Assembly: GCF_022023855.1 (NCBI RefSeq)
Contig: NZ_CP059449.1
Coordinates: forward strand, 1,288,501 to 1,352,500
DNA: 64,000 bases
Reading direction: 5' to 3'
DNA from: Azospirillum brasilense
Lineage (GTDB): Bacteria; Pseudomonadota; Alphaproteobacteria; Azospirillales; Azospirillaceae
Below the pieces are notes generated by a model. The model saw only the letters and a program-made list of their open reading frames with translations. It was not told where the DNA came from and did no database searches. The position numbers and the translations under genes are program-made. Within the stretch, counting starts at the first letter, position 1; each line of letters opens with the position of its first letter. Of the stretch, positions 7,887 to 17,820 are shown piece by piece.

Positions 7887-10800
7887 TTACCCCGCCGTCA
7901 GGCCGCGGAGCTGCCGGTTCGCCACCGCCAGCATCGACAGGTCAACGTTGGGCTGGGTACGCAACTCGGACAGGAGCTGCTCCACCCGCTCCACCACCGG
8001 GCGGCGGTGGGCGATCCAGGTCTCCACGGGGGCTTCCGCGGGAAGCTGGTCCACCGCCTCCAGAACGCGGGTGGTCAGCGCGGTCTGGTGGGCGAACAGG
8101 TCGTCCACCAGGGCGGCCACCGCCTGCTTCTGCCAATGGTTCTCCGTCTTCGCCGCGGCGGCCTTGTCGCGCAGCCATTCCAGGCCGAAGCGGCGGCCCA
8201 GCATGAAGTAGACCGCCGCGACGTCCGCGACTCCGCGCCCGGTGCGCCCGGCGATGCGGACGAGGTCGGGGGCGGCGGCCAGCACCGGCAGCGCCGCCAT
8301 GCGGCGGGCCAACTCGGCGGGGACGCCCTGCTCCTGGTAGGAGGCGACGCGGGCGGTCAGGCGGGCCGTCTCCTCGGCGTCCAGCACGTTGTCCAGACCG
8401 GCCAGGAGCGTTTCGATGCCGGGCCGGAAGGCCTCCGTCTCGCGGGCGATGTCCAGCGGCTGCGGGCAACTCGCCAGGAACCAGGCGGCGGCGCGCTCCA
8501 TGTGGCGGACCGTCTCCAGGATCATGCCGGTCTGTAGCGCGGCCGGGACGACGGTGTCGAGGTCCTCGATCCCCGTCCACAGCGAGCGCAGGCCGAAGGC
8601 GTCGCGCACGATGGTGTAGGCGCGGGCGACGTCCGCCGGACCCATGCCGGTCTTTTCCATCATCTCCTTGACGAAGGTCGGGCCGGTGCGGTTGACGAGG
8701 CTGTTGGTGACGCTGGTCGCGATGATCTCCCGCCGCAGCCGGTGCCGCCCCACCGCCTCCGCATGGGCCTTGCGCAGCGGCTTGGGGAAGTAGCGGGTGA
8801 GGTCGTCGGCCATGAAGGGATCGTCCGGCAGGTCCGACGCCAGCAGATCGTCGTAGAGCGTGATCTTGGCGTAGGCCAGCAGCACCGCCAGCTCGGGCCG
8901 GGTCAGCCCCTCGCGGTTGGCCATGCGGGCGGACAGCTCCTCCTCGTCGGGAAGATACTCGATGGCGCGGTTCAGCCGCCCCGCCTTCTCCAGCGACCGG
9001 ATCAGCCGGGCCTGCGCCTCCAGCGCGTCGGGACCCAGCGCGCGGGCGACGGTCAGCGCCTGGCTCTGCAGATAGTTGTCGGCCAGCACCAGACCGGCCA
9101 CCTCGTCGGTCATGGCGGCCAGCAGCTGGTCGCGCTGCTTCAGCGTCATGTCGCCGCGGACGACCACGTCGTTCAGCAGGATCTTGATGTTCACCTCATG
9201 GTCGGAGGTGTCCACGCCCGCCGAATTGTCGATGGCATCGGTGTTCAGCCGCACCCCGTGCTGCGCCGCCTCGATGCGGCCGCGCTGGGTGACGCCCAGG
9301 TTGGCGCCCTCGCCGATCACCTTGGCCCGCACGTCGCGCCCGTCGATGCGCAGCGCGTCGTTGGCCTTGTCGCCAACCTCGGCGTTGGTCTCCTCCGCCG
9401 CCTTCAGGTAGGTGCCGATGCCGCCGAACCACAGCAGGTCCACCTCGGCCTTCAGCAGGGTCTGCATCAGCTCCAGCGGGGTGACGTGGTCCTTGGCGAT
9501 GCCGAAGCGCTGGCGGATCTCCGGCGTCAGCTCCAGCGACTTGGCGGAGCGGTCGAAGATACGTCCGCCCGCGGACAGCAGCGCCGCGTCGTAGTCCGCC
9601 CAGGAGGAGCGGGGCAGGTCGAACAGGCGCTGCCGCTCCTCCCAGCTCCGCGCGGCGTCGGGGTCGGGATCGATGAAGATGTGCCGGTGGTCGAAGGCGG
9701 CGAGCAGGCGGATGTGCTTCGACAGCAGCATGCCGTTGCCGAACACGTCGCCCGACATGTCGCCGACGCCGACGACGGTGAAGTCCTGCGTCTGGGTGTC
9801 GTGTCCCAGCTCGCGGAAATGGCGCTTCACCGATTCCCAGGCGCCGCGGGCGGTGATGCCCATCTTCTTGTGGTCGTAGCCGGCGGAGCCGCCCGACGCG
9901 AAGGCGTCGCCCAGCCAGAAGCCGTGGTCCACCGACACCGAGTTGGCGATGTCGGAGAAGGTCGCCGTGCCCTTGTCGGCGGCGACCACCAGATAGGGAT
10001 CGTCCTCATCGTGGCGGACCACCTCGGGCGGCGGCACCACCGCGCCCTCGGCATCGAGGTTGTCGGTGATGTCCAGCAGGCCGCGCATCAGCGTCTTGTA
10101 GCACTCGATGCCCTCGGCCAGCGCCGCCTCGCGCCCGGCGGACGGCGGCGGCGGACGCTTGACCACGAAGCCACCCTTGGAGCCGACCGGCACGATGACG
10201 GTGTTCTTGACCATCTGGGCCTTCATCAGGCCGAGGATCTCCGTGCGGAAATCCTCGCGCCGGTCGGACCAGCGGATGCCGCCGCGCGCCACCTTGCCGC
10301 CGCGCAGATGGACGCCCTCCATCCGCGGGCTGTAGACGAACACCTCGACCATCGGGCGGGGAAGCGGCAGGTCGTCGATGTGGCGGCTGTCGATCTTGAA
10401 GGAGAGGTAGGTCTTGGGCCGCCCGTCCGCCCCGTTCTGATAGGCGTTGGTGCGCAGCGTGTTGCACAGCAGGTTGAGGAAGCGCCGCAGGATGCGGTCC
10501 TCGTCCAGATTCTTCACCCCGTCGAGCGCGCGTTCGATTTCCGCGGCCAGCCCCGGATCGTTCTGCGAACGGCGGGCCGGGTCGAAGCGGCTGTGGAACA
10601 GGGCGACCAGCTTGCGCGCGATGGCCGGATGGCCGGCCAGCGTGCTTTCCACCACGTCCTGCCCATAGGGGATGCGGGCTTGGCGCAGATACTTGGCGTA
10701 GGCGCGCAGCACCGTCACCTCCCGCGCGGTCAGGCCGGCGCGAAGGACGAGGCGGTTGAAGCCGTCATCCTCCATCCGGCCGTCCCAGACGGCGGCGAAG

Positions 10801-12743
10801 GCGTCCTGGAACTTCTCCTTCACCATCGCGCAGTCGATGGGCAGCCCGTTCTGCGACCGCGCGGTGAAGTCGTGAATCCACACCGGGGCGGCGTGGCCGG
10901 CGATGGCGATCTCGAAGGGGGCCTCGGTGATCACCTTCAGGTCCATGTGCTCCAGCATGGGCAGCACGTCGGACAGCGGCACCGGGCGGCCTTCGTGGTA
11001 GATCTTGACGTGCAGCTCGTCCCCTTCGGCCTCCAGCGGGCGGTAGAGGTTGATGCCCAGCGTGCCCTGGGCCGTCGCCTTCTCGATGCGGTCGATGTCG
11101 AAGACGGCGGCCTCCGCGTTGAACTCCTCGCGGTAGGCGGTGGGGAAGGCGTCGGCGTAGCGGCGGAACAGGGTGCGTCCCTGCTCCTCGCCATGGGCCT
11201 CGACCAGCGCGTCGCGCAGATGGTCGTCCCAGCCGCGCGACGCCTGGACCAGCCGCGCCTCCAGATCGGTGGCATCGACGGCGGGCACGCGGCCCGGCTC
11301 GGTCCGGATGATGAAATGCAGGCGGGCCAGCACGCTTTCGGTCAGCTGCGTGGTGAAGCCGGTGCAGGTGCCGTCGTAGGCGGCCTCCAGGATGGACTGG
11401 ATGCGCCGGCGCAGCGTCGTGTCGTAGCGGTCGCGCGGCACGTAGACGAGGCAGGAGGCGAAGCGCTCGAACGGGTCCTTGCGCACGAACAGGGCCAGCC
11501 GCTGCCGCTCCTGCAGGTGCAGGATGCCGACCGCGATGTCGAGCAGCTCCGGCACCTGGATCTGGAACAGCTCGTCGCGCGGGTAGGTCTCCAGGATGTG
11601 CAGAAGCGCCTTGCCGTCATGGCCCTGCGGGTCGAAGCCGGCCAGCTCCATCACCTCCGCGACCTTGCGGCGGAGGTAGGGGATCTCGCGCGGGCTGCGG
11701 TTGTAGGCGACGGAGGTGAAGAGGCCGGCGACCAGCCGCTCGCCGACGATCCGCCCCTCGGCATTGAAGCGCTTGACGAGGATGGCGTCCATCGGGACGG
11801 AACGGTGCACGGGGGAGGGGCGGTTGCCCTTGGTCACCATGAGGACGCGCGGGTTGCGCAGGAAGTCGCGCACGTCGGGCGGCAGGGTGGCGTAGTTGCG
11901 CAGCCCGTCGAAGACGGTGACGGAGTCGTCGCGCAGGATGCCCAGACCGCTGCCGGCGACCAGACCCAGCGAGGAGTCCGCCCCGTCGGCACCGCTCTCG
12001 AAGCGGTATTCGCGGTAGCCGAGGAAGGTGAAATGGTCGTCGTCGGCCCAGGACAGGAAGGCCTTGGCCTCGTCCACCTCGTCGTCCGGGATGAGGGCCG
12101 GGACGGCGGCGCGGGCGCAGTCGGCCTCCACGATGGCGGCGCGCACCTGCTGGCGCATGGCCCGCCAATCGGCGACGGCGGCGCGCACGTCGGCCAGCAC
12201 GCGCTCCAGCCCGTCGCGGGCCTGGTCCAGCGCGGCGGCGCCGGTGACCGCGCCGACCTCGACATGCATGAAGGATTCGGGGGCCGCGTCGGTGGGGGCC
12301 GCCGCCGGCTCGTACAGCTCCACGAGCTGGCCGTCGGCGTCGCGCTTGACCCGCACCACGGGGTGGATGACCAGATGGACGGTCAGCCCCTGGCGGTTCA
12401 GCTCCGCGGTCACCGAGTCGACGAGGAACGGCATGTCGTCGTTGACGATCTCCACCACCGTGCGGTGGGATTGCCAGCCATGCTCCTCGACGCGGGGATT
12501 GTAGACGCGGACCTTGGCGCGGTCCGTCGCCTCGCGCTGCTGGCCCCACTGCCACATGGCGAGGGCGGCGCCGTAGAGCTGCTCCGCCGGAGCCTGGATG
12601 ATGTCGTCGGGCGGGACGTTGTCGTAGAACTGCCGTACGAAGCGCTCCGCCGGTGCCGCGCGGCTGCGGCCCAGCCGCTCGCGTACCTGCCGCACGACCT
12701 CTTCGGTCAGCTCGTCCTTGAGCTGTTCGGCCCTGAGAGCCAT
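7887..12743 (-). CDS. gdhB: NAD-specific glutamate dehydrogenase, large (~180 kDa) type
   Basis: Oxidative deamination of glutamate to 2-oxoglutarate with NAD+, usually catabolic. The 1,618 aa match the bacterial large-GDH class (1,550-1,650). The N-terminal ~700 residues form the regulatory ACT-like and helical region; the catalytic core contains GGIRWSDRREDFRTEILGLM and VIVPVGSKGGFV, and the C-terminal domain is complete. The frame runs on upstream to 13250 without support; ATG at 12743 gives the expected MALRAEQLKDEL start. It is monocistronic, and divergent from the HD-GYP regulator with 219 bases between the starts. Confidence 0.95.
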   Translation of the reverse strand: MALRAEQLKDELTEEVVRQVRERLGRSRAAPAERFVRQFYDNVPPDDIIQAPAEQLYGAALAMWQWGQQREATDRAKVRVYNPRVEEHGWQSHRTVVEIVNDDMPFLVDSVTAELNRQGLTVHLVIHPVVRVKRDADGQLVELYEPAAAPTDAAPESFMHVEVGAVTGAAALDQARDGLERVLADVRAAVADWRAMRQQVRAAIVEADCARAAVPALIPDDEVDEAKAFLSWADDDHFTFLGYREYRFESGADGADSSLGLVAGSGLGILRDDSVTVFDGLRNYATLPPDVRDFLRNPRVLMVTKGNRPSPVHRSVPMDAILVKRFNAEGRIVGERLVAGLFTSVAYNRSPREIPYLRRKVAEVMELAGFDPQGHDGKALLHILETYPRDELFQIQVPELLDIAVGILHLQERQRLALFVRKDPFERFASCLVYVPRDRYDTTLRRRIQSILEAAYDGTCTGFTTQLTESVLARLHFIIRTEPGRVPAVDATDLEARLVQASRGWDDHLRDALVEAHGEEQGRTLFRRYADAFPTAYREEFNAEAAVFDIDRIEKATAQGTLGINLYRPLEAEGDELHVKIYHEGRPVPLSDVLPMLEHMDLKVITEAPFEIAIAGHAAPVWIHDFTARSQNGLPIDCAMVKEKFQDAFAAVWDGRMEDDGFNRLVLRAGLTAREVTVLRAYAKYLRQARIPYGQDVVESTLAGHPAIARKLVALFHSRFDPARRSQNDPGLAAEIERALDGVKNLDEDRILRRFLNLLCNTLRTNAYQNGADGRPKTYLSFKIDSRHIDDLPLPRPMVEVFVYSPRMEGVHLRGGKVARGGIRWSDRREDFRTEILGLMKAQMVKNTVIVPVGSKGGFVVKRPPPPSAGREAALAEGIECYKTLMRGLLDITDNLDAEGAVVPPPEVVRHDEDDPYLVVAADKGTATFSDIANSVSVDHGFWLGDAFASGGSAGYDHKKMGITARGAWESVKRHFRELGHDTQTQDFTVVGVGDMSGDVFGNGMLLSKHIRLLAAFDHRHIFIDPDPDAARSWEERQRLFDLPRSSWADYDAALLSAGGRIFDRSAKSLELTPEIRQRFGIAKDHVTPLELMQTLLKAEVDLLWFGGIGTYLKAAEETNAEVGDKANDALRIDGRDVRAKVIGEGANLGVTQRGRIEAAQHGVRLNTDAIDNSAGVDTSDHEVNIKILLNDVVVRGDMTLKQRDQLLAAMTDEVAGLVLADNYLQSQALTVARALGPDALEAQARLIRSLEKAGRLNRAIEYLPDEEELSARMANREGLTRPELAVLLAYAKITLYDDLLASDLPDDPFMADDLTRYFPKPLRKAHAEAVGRHRLRREIIATSVTNSLVNRTGPTFVKEMMEKTGMGPADVARAYTIVRDAFGLRSLWTGIEDLDTVVPAALQTGMILETVRHMERAAAWFLASCPQPLDIARETEAFRPGIETLLAGLDNVLDAEETARLTARVASYQEQGVPAELARRMAALPVLAAAPDLVRIAGRTGRGVADVAAVYFMLGRRFGLEWLRDKAAAAKTENHWQKQAVAALVDDLFAHQTALTTRVLEAVDQLPAEAPVETWIAHRRPVVERVEQLLSELRTQPNVDLSMLAVANRQLRGLTAG

Positions 12744-12962
12744 CGCTCCAATCCTTCCCTGATTTTTTGCGGCGGTTTGCCGCCGTTGTAGGCAAAGGGT
12801 AGCCGATTTGCCGCGACAGGCAACAGGCGGAGGGGCGTAACCGGAAGAGGCGGTTATTACGGAGAAGCCCTTCGTGTCCAAACCGATGAAAGTTGAATGA
12901 ATCAGGAAGTGGGCGTATTTTTTGTGCAGGCGCGCGCACCGCGCGCAACCATCGAGACGGTT

Positions 12963-14630
12963 ATGCCCAACGACGACGCCCGCCCGCCGGAGGCCACCCC
13001 GGTTCCGCCCGCCAAGCCCCGCCTGCACGTCCTCGTGGTCGATCCCGACCCGGCGCTGGCCGGGCTGACGCGCGCCGCGCTCGACGGCTTCGCGCTGGAT
13101 GGGGCGCCGGTGACGGTGCTGACCGCCGCCACCGCCGCCGAGGCGCGCGAGGCGCTGTACCGCAACCCCGGCACCGCCGCCGTCCTGCTGGAGCCGGTGC
13201 TGGACCCCGCGGCAGAAGGGGTGCCGGAAGGGCTCGGCCTCATCGACCACATCCGCAAGGATCTAGGGAACAGCCGCGTCCGCATCCTGGTCTGCACCGG
13301 CCATCCCGAGCGGGCGCCGGAAGAGGAGGTGGTGGAGGGGCACGACGTCAGCGACTACCGCCTGAAGGGCGGGCTGACGGCGCGCACGCTGCGCACCGCC
13401 GTCGTCCCGCGGCTGCGCGCCTTCGCCAACCTGCAGACCCAGGCGGCCGGGCGCAAGGCGCTGGCCCGCATGCTGGTGGCGACCACCGGCCTGCTGGAGA
13501 TGCGCACCCCGGACGTGCTGTTCCCCAACATCCTGCCGCGCGCCGTCGGGCTGCTGGGCATCGGGCGGCACGCCCTGCTGTGCATCCAGGGCGACACGCT
13601 GCCGCGCGACCGGCGCATCCGCGTGCGCGCCTCCACCGGGCGCTTCGCCAAGTGGAAGGACGTGGACGTCGCCGAGCTGGGCGAGCCCAACGTGGCCGCC
13701 GCGCTGGAGCGGCTGAGCCCGAGTTCCGAAACCATCGTGGAGCCGGGCTACTGCGCCCTGCGGCTGCGCGCCCATGGCGGGATCATCGGCATGATCTACG
13801 TCGAGGGCCACAACAACGAAGGCACCGCGCGCGAGTGGCAGCTGCTGGAGCTGTTCCGCAACAAATGCTCCATCGCCTTCGAGAACGCCCTGCTGTTCGA
13901 GGAGCTGAACACCGCCCAGAAGGCCACCGTCCTGGCCATGGGGTCGCTCGCCGAATACAAGGACAACGCCGCCGCCGGCCATCTCCAGCGCATCGAGCGG
14001 CTGGTCGGCGACATCGCGCGCGAACTGCGCGTCCACGGCCGCTTCGCCGACGAGCTGGACGAGGAACTGGTGGAGAAGGTCGGGCTGGCCGCCCTGCTGC
14101 ACGACGTCGGCATGCTGAGCGTGTCGGACGAGACGCTGGGCATTCCGGGCGAGCTGGCGAACAACGACATGGCCGCCATCCAACGCCACACCGTGATCGG
14201 CCACCGTATCCTCAGCGAGGCGGCGCTGCCCCTGCGCGGGCGCAGCCTGCTGTCGATCGCCGCGGAGATCGCCCGCTACCACCACGAGCGCTACGACGGG
14301 TCGGGCTACATGGAAGGGCTGCGCGGCGGGGCCATTCCGGTGTCGGCGCGGATCATGGCCGTGGCCGACGTGTTCGACGCCCTCATCACCGACCGCCAGT
14401 ACCGCAAGGCGTGGGGGGTGGAGCACGCCATCGCCTGGATCGCCGAGCGGGCGGGCAAGGACTTCGACCCGCTGGTGGTCGAGGCGTTCCTGACGGTGGT
14501 CCGCCGCATCCAGACCGAGGAGCCGGACTGGTTCCCCAAGCCGGAGGGTGGCAACCAGGGCATGCTGGTGGCGGCCATCGGGCGCAAGCTGCGCGCCCTG
14601 TTCGGCAACCGCGCCGAACCGATCAACTGA
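12963..14630 (+). CDS. REC-DUF3369-HD-GYP response regulator with Glu at the phospho-site
   Basis: A 555-aa predicted cyclic-di-GMP phosphodiesterase. Residues ~21-135 are a receiver domain (LVVDPDPAL), then DUF3369 (GAF-like, ~145-310), then an HD-GYP domain with HD at 380-381 and HHERYDGSGY at 440-449. The usual P of GYP is replaced by M, but the metal-binding His/Asp residues are present. The receiver phosphoacceptor position reads LLEPVL, with Glu77 where relatives have LLDVVM; the conserved Lys remains in YRLKGGLTA. This could mimic a constantly phosphorylated state. An in-frame ATG at 12897 is possible, but the domain starts after 12963. A strong terminator follows. Confidence 0.9.
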   Translation: MPNDDARPPEATPVPPAKPRLHVLVVDPDPALAGLTRAALDGFALDGAPVTVLTAATAAEAREALYRNPGTAAVLLEPVLDPAAEGVPEGLGLIDHIRKDLGNSRVRILVCTGHPERAPEEEVVEGHDVSDYRLKGGLTARTLRTAVVPRLRAFANLQTQAAGRKALARMLVATTGLLEMRTPDVLFPNILPRAVGLLGIGRHALLCIQGDTLPRDRRIRVRASTGRFAKWKDVDVAELGEPNVAAALERLSPSSETIVEPGYCALRLRAHGGIIGMIYVEGHNNEGTAREWQLLELFRNKCSIAFENALLFEELNTAQKATVLAMGSLAEYKDNAAAGHLQRIERLVGDIARELRVHGRFADELDEELVEKVGLAALLHDVGMLSVSDETLGIPGELANNDMAAIQRHTVIGHRILSEAALPLRGRSLLSIAAEIARYHHERYDGSGYMEGLRGGAIPVSARIMAVADVFDALITDRQYRKAWGVEHAIAWIAERAGKDFDPLVVEAFLTVVRRIQTEEPDWFPKPEGGNQGMLVAAIGRKLRALFGNRAEPIN

Positions 14631-14660
14631 TTTCCGTTGCCGCGTGACGGAACGGGACTG

Positions 14661-14691
14661 AACGGCCTTTCCCAGGTGGAAAGGCCGTTTT
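14661..14691 (+). terminator. Rho-independent terminator after the HD-GYP gene
   Basis: A perfect 12-bp stem (AACGGCCTTTCC with GGAAAGGCCGTT) and five-base loop, followed by TTTT. It lies 30 bases after the HD-GYP stop codon. Confidence 0.85.
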
Positions 14692-14767
14692 GCCGTCGCC
14701 TTTCGGTGACGATGGGCGGCGCGGCAATGTGTCCGTTTCTCTCACTCTGGTTGCGCCTTAAATACTA

Positions 14768-14777
14768 TTGTGTACAA
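14768..14777. promoter_or_regulatory. candidate GntR/FadR-type operator upstream of the TctC-like gene
   Basis: TTGTGTACAA is a near-palindrome of the TTGT-N2-ACAA form bound by many GntR (FadR/VanR) regulators. It sits in an AT-rich patch 100 bases before the start of the binding-protein gene, a plausible promoter region. No regulator gene is nearby, and the evidence is a single short match. Confidence 0.3.
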
Positions 14778-14877
14778 AAAATCGTGTTACTATGAATTGC
14801 GCAACCGATACCACAGAGGCGTTCCTTGGTGGCGCTCCCGTGTGGTGATCTTGCGGCAGCATTTGGCGGAGCCGACC

Positions 14878-15849
14878 ATGAAAGCCAGACGTTTCTTTTC
14901 CAGCCTCCTGACCTCCTGTGCCCTGCTGTTGGGCGCGACGGCGGCCCAGGCCGCCTACCCGGAGAAGCCGATCACCATGATCGTCGCCTACGGGGCGGGC
15001 GGATCGACCGACGTGACCGCGCGCATGCTGGCGCCCTTTATCGAGAAATACCTGGGCGGCGGCGCGCGGATCGTGGTGATGAACCGCGGCGGCGCCGGGG
15101 GGGAGATCGGCTTCGCGGCCATCGCCGACGCCACGCCGGACGGCTACACCATCGGCTTCATCAACACGCCGAACGTCGTCACCATCCCGATCGAGCGCAA
15201 CGCCCGCTTCACGCTCGACCGGCTGGACCCGCTGGTGAACATCGTCGACGACCCAGGGATCATGACCGTCCACGGCGACAGCCCCTATAAGACGGTGGAG
15301 GATCTGGTCGCCCAAGCCAAGGCCAACCCGAACACCATCACGCTGGGCTCCACCGGCGTCGGCTCGGACGACCATCTGGGCATGCTGCTGCTCCAGCGGC
15401 AGGCGAATGTCCGCTTCACCCACGTGCCGTTTCCGGGCAGCGCGGAGAACTACCGCTCCATGCTCGGCCGCCACACCCAGATCTGCGGCCAGAATCTGGG
15501 CGAGGGGCTGCGCGGCAAAGCCGGCGGCGACAACATCCGCATCCTGGGCGTGATGAGCACGCAGCGTTGGGACATGGCGCCCGACCTGCCGACCTTCAAG
15601 GAACTGGGCTACAACATCACCATGGCGTCGCTGCGCGGCGTCGGCGCGCCGAAGGGCCTGCCGCCGGAGATCCGCACCAAGCTGGTCGAGGCGGTGACCA
15701 AGGCCGCCAACGATCCGGAGTTCCAGAGCAAGGCCCGCGACACCTACCAGCCGCTGCGCATCCTCGATTCGGAAGCCTTCTCCGCGGAGCTGAAGGAGCT
15801 GGACGGCGATTTTCGCAACCTCTGGCGCGAGTTCCCCTGGCTGAAGTGA
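14878..15849 (+). CDS. tripartite tricarboxylate transporter binding protein (TctC/Bug family)
   Basis: A 323-aa periplasmic solute receptor. It has a clear signal peptide (MKARRFFSSLL to AAQA-AYPEKP) followed by the Bug signature YPEKPITMIVAYGAGGSTDVTAR split over the N-terminal lobe. Bug proteins bind carboxylates such as tricarboxylates or aromatic acids and deliver them to TctAB permeases, but no tctA or tctB is present in this window, so it is an orphan. The start at 14878 is chosen because the longer frame to 14770 would put 36 charged residues before the signal peptide; GGCGGAG precedes the ATG. It is a close paralogue of the gene at 17821-18804. Confidence 0.92.
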   Translation: MKARRFFSSLLTSCALLLGATAAQAAYPEKPITMIVAYGAGGSTDVTARMLAPFIEKYLGGGARIVVMNRGGAGGEIGFAAIADATPDGYTIGFINTPNVVTIPIERNARFTLDRLDPLVNIVDDPGIMTVHGDSPYKTVEDLVAQAKANPNTITLGSTGVGSDDHLGMLLLQRQANVRFTHVPFPGSAENYRSMLGRHTQICGQNLGEGLRGKAGGDNIRILGVMSTQRWDMAPDLPTFKELGYNITMASLRGVGAPKGLPPEIRTKLVEAVTKAANDPEFQSKARDTYQPLRILDSEAFSAELKELDGDFRNLWREFPWLK

Positions 15850-15881
15850 TCGGGTGAGGCGAACGGGACAGGCCGCATAGG

Positions 15882-15917
15882 AAAGGCCCCTCTTCCACGT
15901 GGAAGAGGGGCCTTTTT
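15882..15917. terminator. bidirectional Rho-independent terminator between binding protein and MCP
   Basis: A perfect stem of about 17 bp (AAAGGCCCCTCTTCCAC with its complement), A-rich on one side and T-rich on the other, located between the convergent binding-protein and chemoreceptor genes. Confidence 0.9.
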
Positions 15918-15966
15918 CATGGGCGGTGCCGGAGGACGCCACGGCGTCCCCCCGCATCGGGCCAAG

Positions 15967-17664
15967 TCAGGCCGCGGTGATTCGGGTGATGAAGGCTTCG
16001 ATCTCGTTGTCCAGCCGGTTGAAGCTGCGCGACAGCTCCTCGGTCGTGGTCTGGACGGCGCCGGCGGAATGGCCGGTGGTTTCCGCCGCCTGCTGCACCA
16101 GCCGCATCTCCTGGAGCACGGCCACCGTGTCGGTGGCGGCGCGCTGGGAGCGCTCGCTGATGTCGCGGGTGGCGGCGTCCTGCTCCTCCACCGCCGCGGC
16201 GACGGTACTGAGCGATTCGTCCACCTGCCGGATGGTGTTGACAATGGCGCGGATGGCGTTGACAGCCGCGGTGGTCGCCGCCTGCACCGCCGCGATTTCC
16301 GCGCCGATCTCGTCGGTGGCCTTGGCGGTCTGGTTGGCGAGGCTCTTGACCTCCTGCGCCACCACGGCGAAGCCCTTGCCGGCCTCGCCCGCGCGCGCCG
16401 CTTCGATGGTGGCGTTCAGCGCCAGCAGGTTGGTCTGGCCGGCGATGTTGTTGATGAGGCCGACCACCTCCTCGATCTTCCGGCTGGCCTCGCTGAGGCC
16501 CTGGACGATCGAGTCGGTCCGCCCGGCCTCGTCCACCGCGCCGCGGGCGAGCTGGGTCGACTGGGTGATGGACCGGGTGATTTCGTCGATGGAGGCGCGG
16601 AGCTGCTCGGCGCCGGCGGCCACGCTCTCCACCTCGCTCGTCGCCTCCTGCACGGCGTGGGCGACCGAATCGCTGTGGTGGCTGGTCTGACGGGCGTTCT
16701 CAAGCATGACGTTGGCCTCGCCGCGCATGGATGTGGCGGACCGCACCACCTCGCCCATCATCGCCTTGACCGACGCCTCCAGGTCGGCGGCGAGGCTGTT
16801 CATGGCCCGGCGCTGCTCCTCCATGGCGCGGGCGCGCATGGCCTCCTGCTCGCGCGCCATCTCCTGGACGCGCAGAGCGTTCTCCTTGAAGACGCGGACG
16901 GTGCGGGCCATCTGGCCGATCTCGTCGCCGCGCTCGGCGGCGGGCACCTCGTCCTCCAGCCGGCCCTGGGCCAGCCGTTCCATGACCGTGGTCAGGCGGA
17001 CCACCGGACGGACGATGTTGAAGCCGATGAACAGCGCGACGCCCACCGTGATCAGCAGGGCGACGATCGCCGAGGCGACGAAGGCCTGGGTGGTCGCGTC
17101 GACCGACGCGTTCACGTTGGCGTAGGCGTCGGCCGACTGCTGGCGCTGGTAGGTCAGGTAGTCGCGGGCGGTGCCGTTCAGGCGTCCGTAGGCCGCCTGG
17201 ACCTCCTGCAGGAAGTCGAGCGGATCGACGCCCATCTTCAGCAGGTCGAGGAAGCTGGTCACCTTCGCCTGATAGGCCGCGGTGTCGGAGCCGAAGCGCT
17301 GGAGGATCTGCCCCTCCTCCTCGGTCGCGGCGGACTGGCCCTTCATCTTGTCCGCCTGGGTCTTCAGCTTGGTGATCTGTTCGGTCAGGGCCTTCGATTC
17401 ATCTTCGACCGCCTTGGGGGAGGCATTGGCGGTGCTGAGGATCACCGTCCGGTAGAGGCCGGCGTGGGCGACGGTCAGCGTGTCGGTCAACGCCTGGACA
17501 TCCGCTTCCCGCGTGAAGGAGCGGTTGAACAGCGTGTCCAGCAGGCGTGACTGTTCCGTGATGGCGGAGCCGCCGAGCAACGCGATGGCAAGCATGCCCA
17601 GGATCGCTGTCGCCGCCGGGATTCCCATTTTGGTGGGAATGTGGAGGTGATTGAGGAAAGTCAT
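15967..17664 (-). CDS. methyl-accepting chemotaxis protein (transmembrane)
   Basis: A 565-aa chemoreceptor. TM1 lies at about residues 12-35; a ~150-residue helical periplasmic domain of four-helix-bundle type follows; TM2 is at about 190-210 ([20 protein letters not shown]). A HAMP domain follows ([16 protein letters not shown]), then a cytoplasmic signalling hairpin whose tip contains [20 protein letters not shown], the CheA/CheW contact. There is no C-terminal CheR-tethering pentapeptide (it ends FITRITAA). It is 156 bases downstream of the TctC-like gene at 17821 on the same strand, and faces a second TctC-like gene on its other side, so its ligand may be presented by one of these binding proteins. 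Confidence 0.93.
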   Translation of the reverse strand: MTFLNHLHIPTKMGIPAATAILGMLAIALLGGSAITEQSRLLDTLFNRSFTREADVQALTDTLTVAHAGLYRTVILSTANASPKAVEDESKALTEQITKLKTQADKMKGQSAATEEEGQILQRFGSDTAAYQAKVTSFLDLLKMGVDPLDFLQEVQAAYGRLNGTARDYLTYQRQQSADAYANVNASVDATTQAFVASAIVALLITVGVALFIGFNIVRPVVRLTTVMERLAQGRLEDEVPAAERGDEIGQMARTVRVFKENALRVQEMAREQEAMRARAMEEQRRAMNSLAADLEASVKAMMGEVVRSATSMRGEANVMLENARQTSHHSDSVAHAVQEATSEVESVAAGAEQLRASIDEITRSITQSTQLARGAVDEAGRTDSIVQGLSEASRKIEEVVGLINNIAGQTNLLALNATIEAARAGEAGKGFAVVAQEVKSLANQTAKATDEIGAEIAAVQAATTAAVNAIRAIVNTIRQVDESLSTVAAAVEEQDAATRDISERSQRAATDTVAVLQEMRLVQQAAETTGHSAGAVQTTTEELSRSFNRLDNEIEAFITRITAA

Positions 17665-17820
17665 GGAGCACCTGCTTCAACCATTGGCCGGTCCGTTGGC
17701 GCCGGATGGTCAGGGGGGCTTGAACCGCACCCGACGCAGGCCGGGCGGCCGGCGGCGGGTGGTTTCGCGGATGGGCCGGACCCGGACGGACCAGCCCGCC
17801 CGGGTCGCGTCAGCCCCGGA

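Noticed and set aside
8742..12791. A 1,349-codon plus-strand open frame across the glutamate dehydrogenase gene
   Set aside because: It is the antisense shadow of a well-supported family protein in very GC-rich DNA; composition is His/Arg/Gly/Val-biased with no recognised domain.
12744..13250. N-terminal extension of glutamate dehydrogenase to 13250
   Set aside because: Would overlap the divergent HD-GYP gene and has no family similarity; ATG at 12743 gives the family length.
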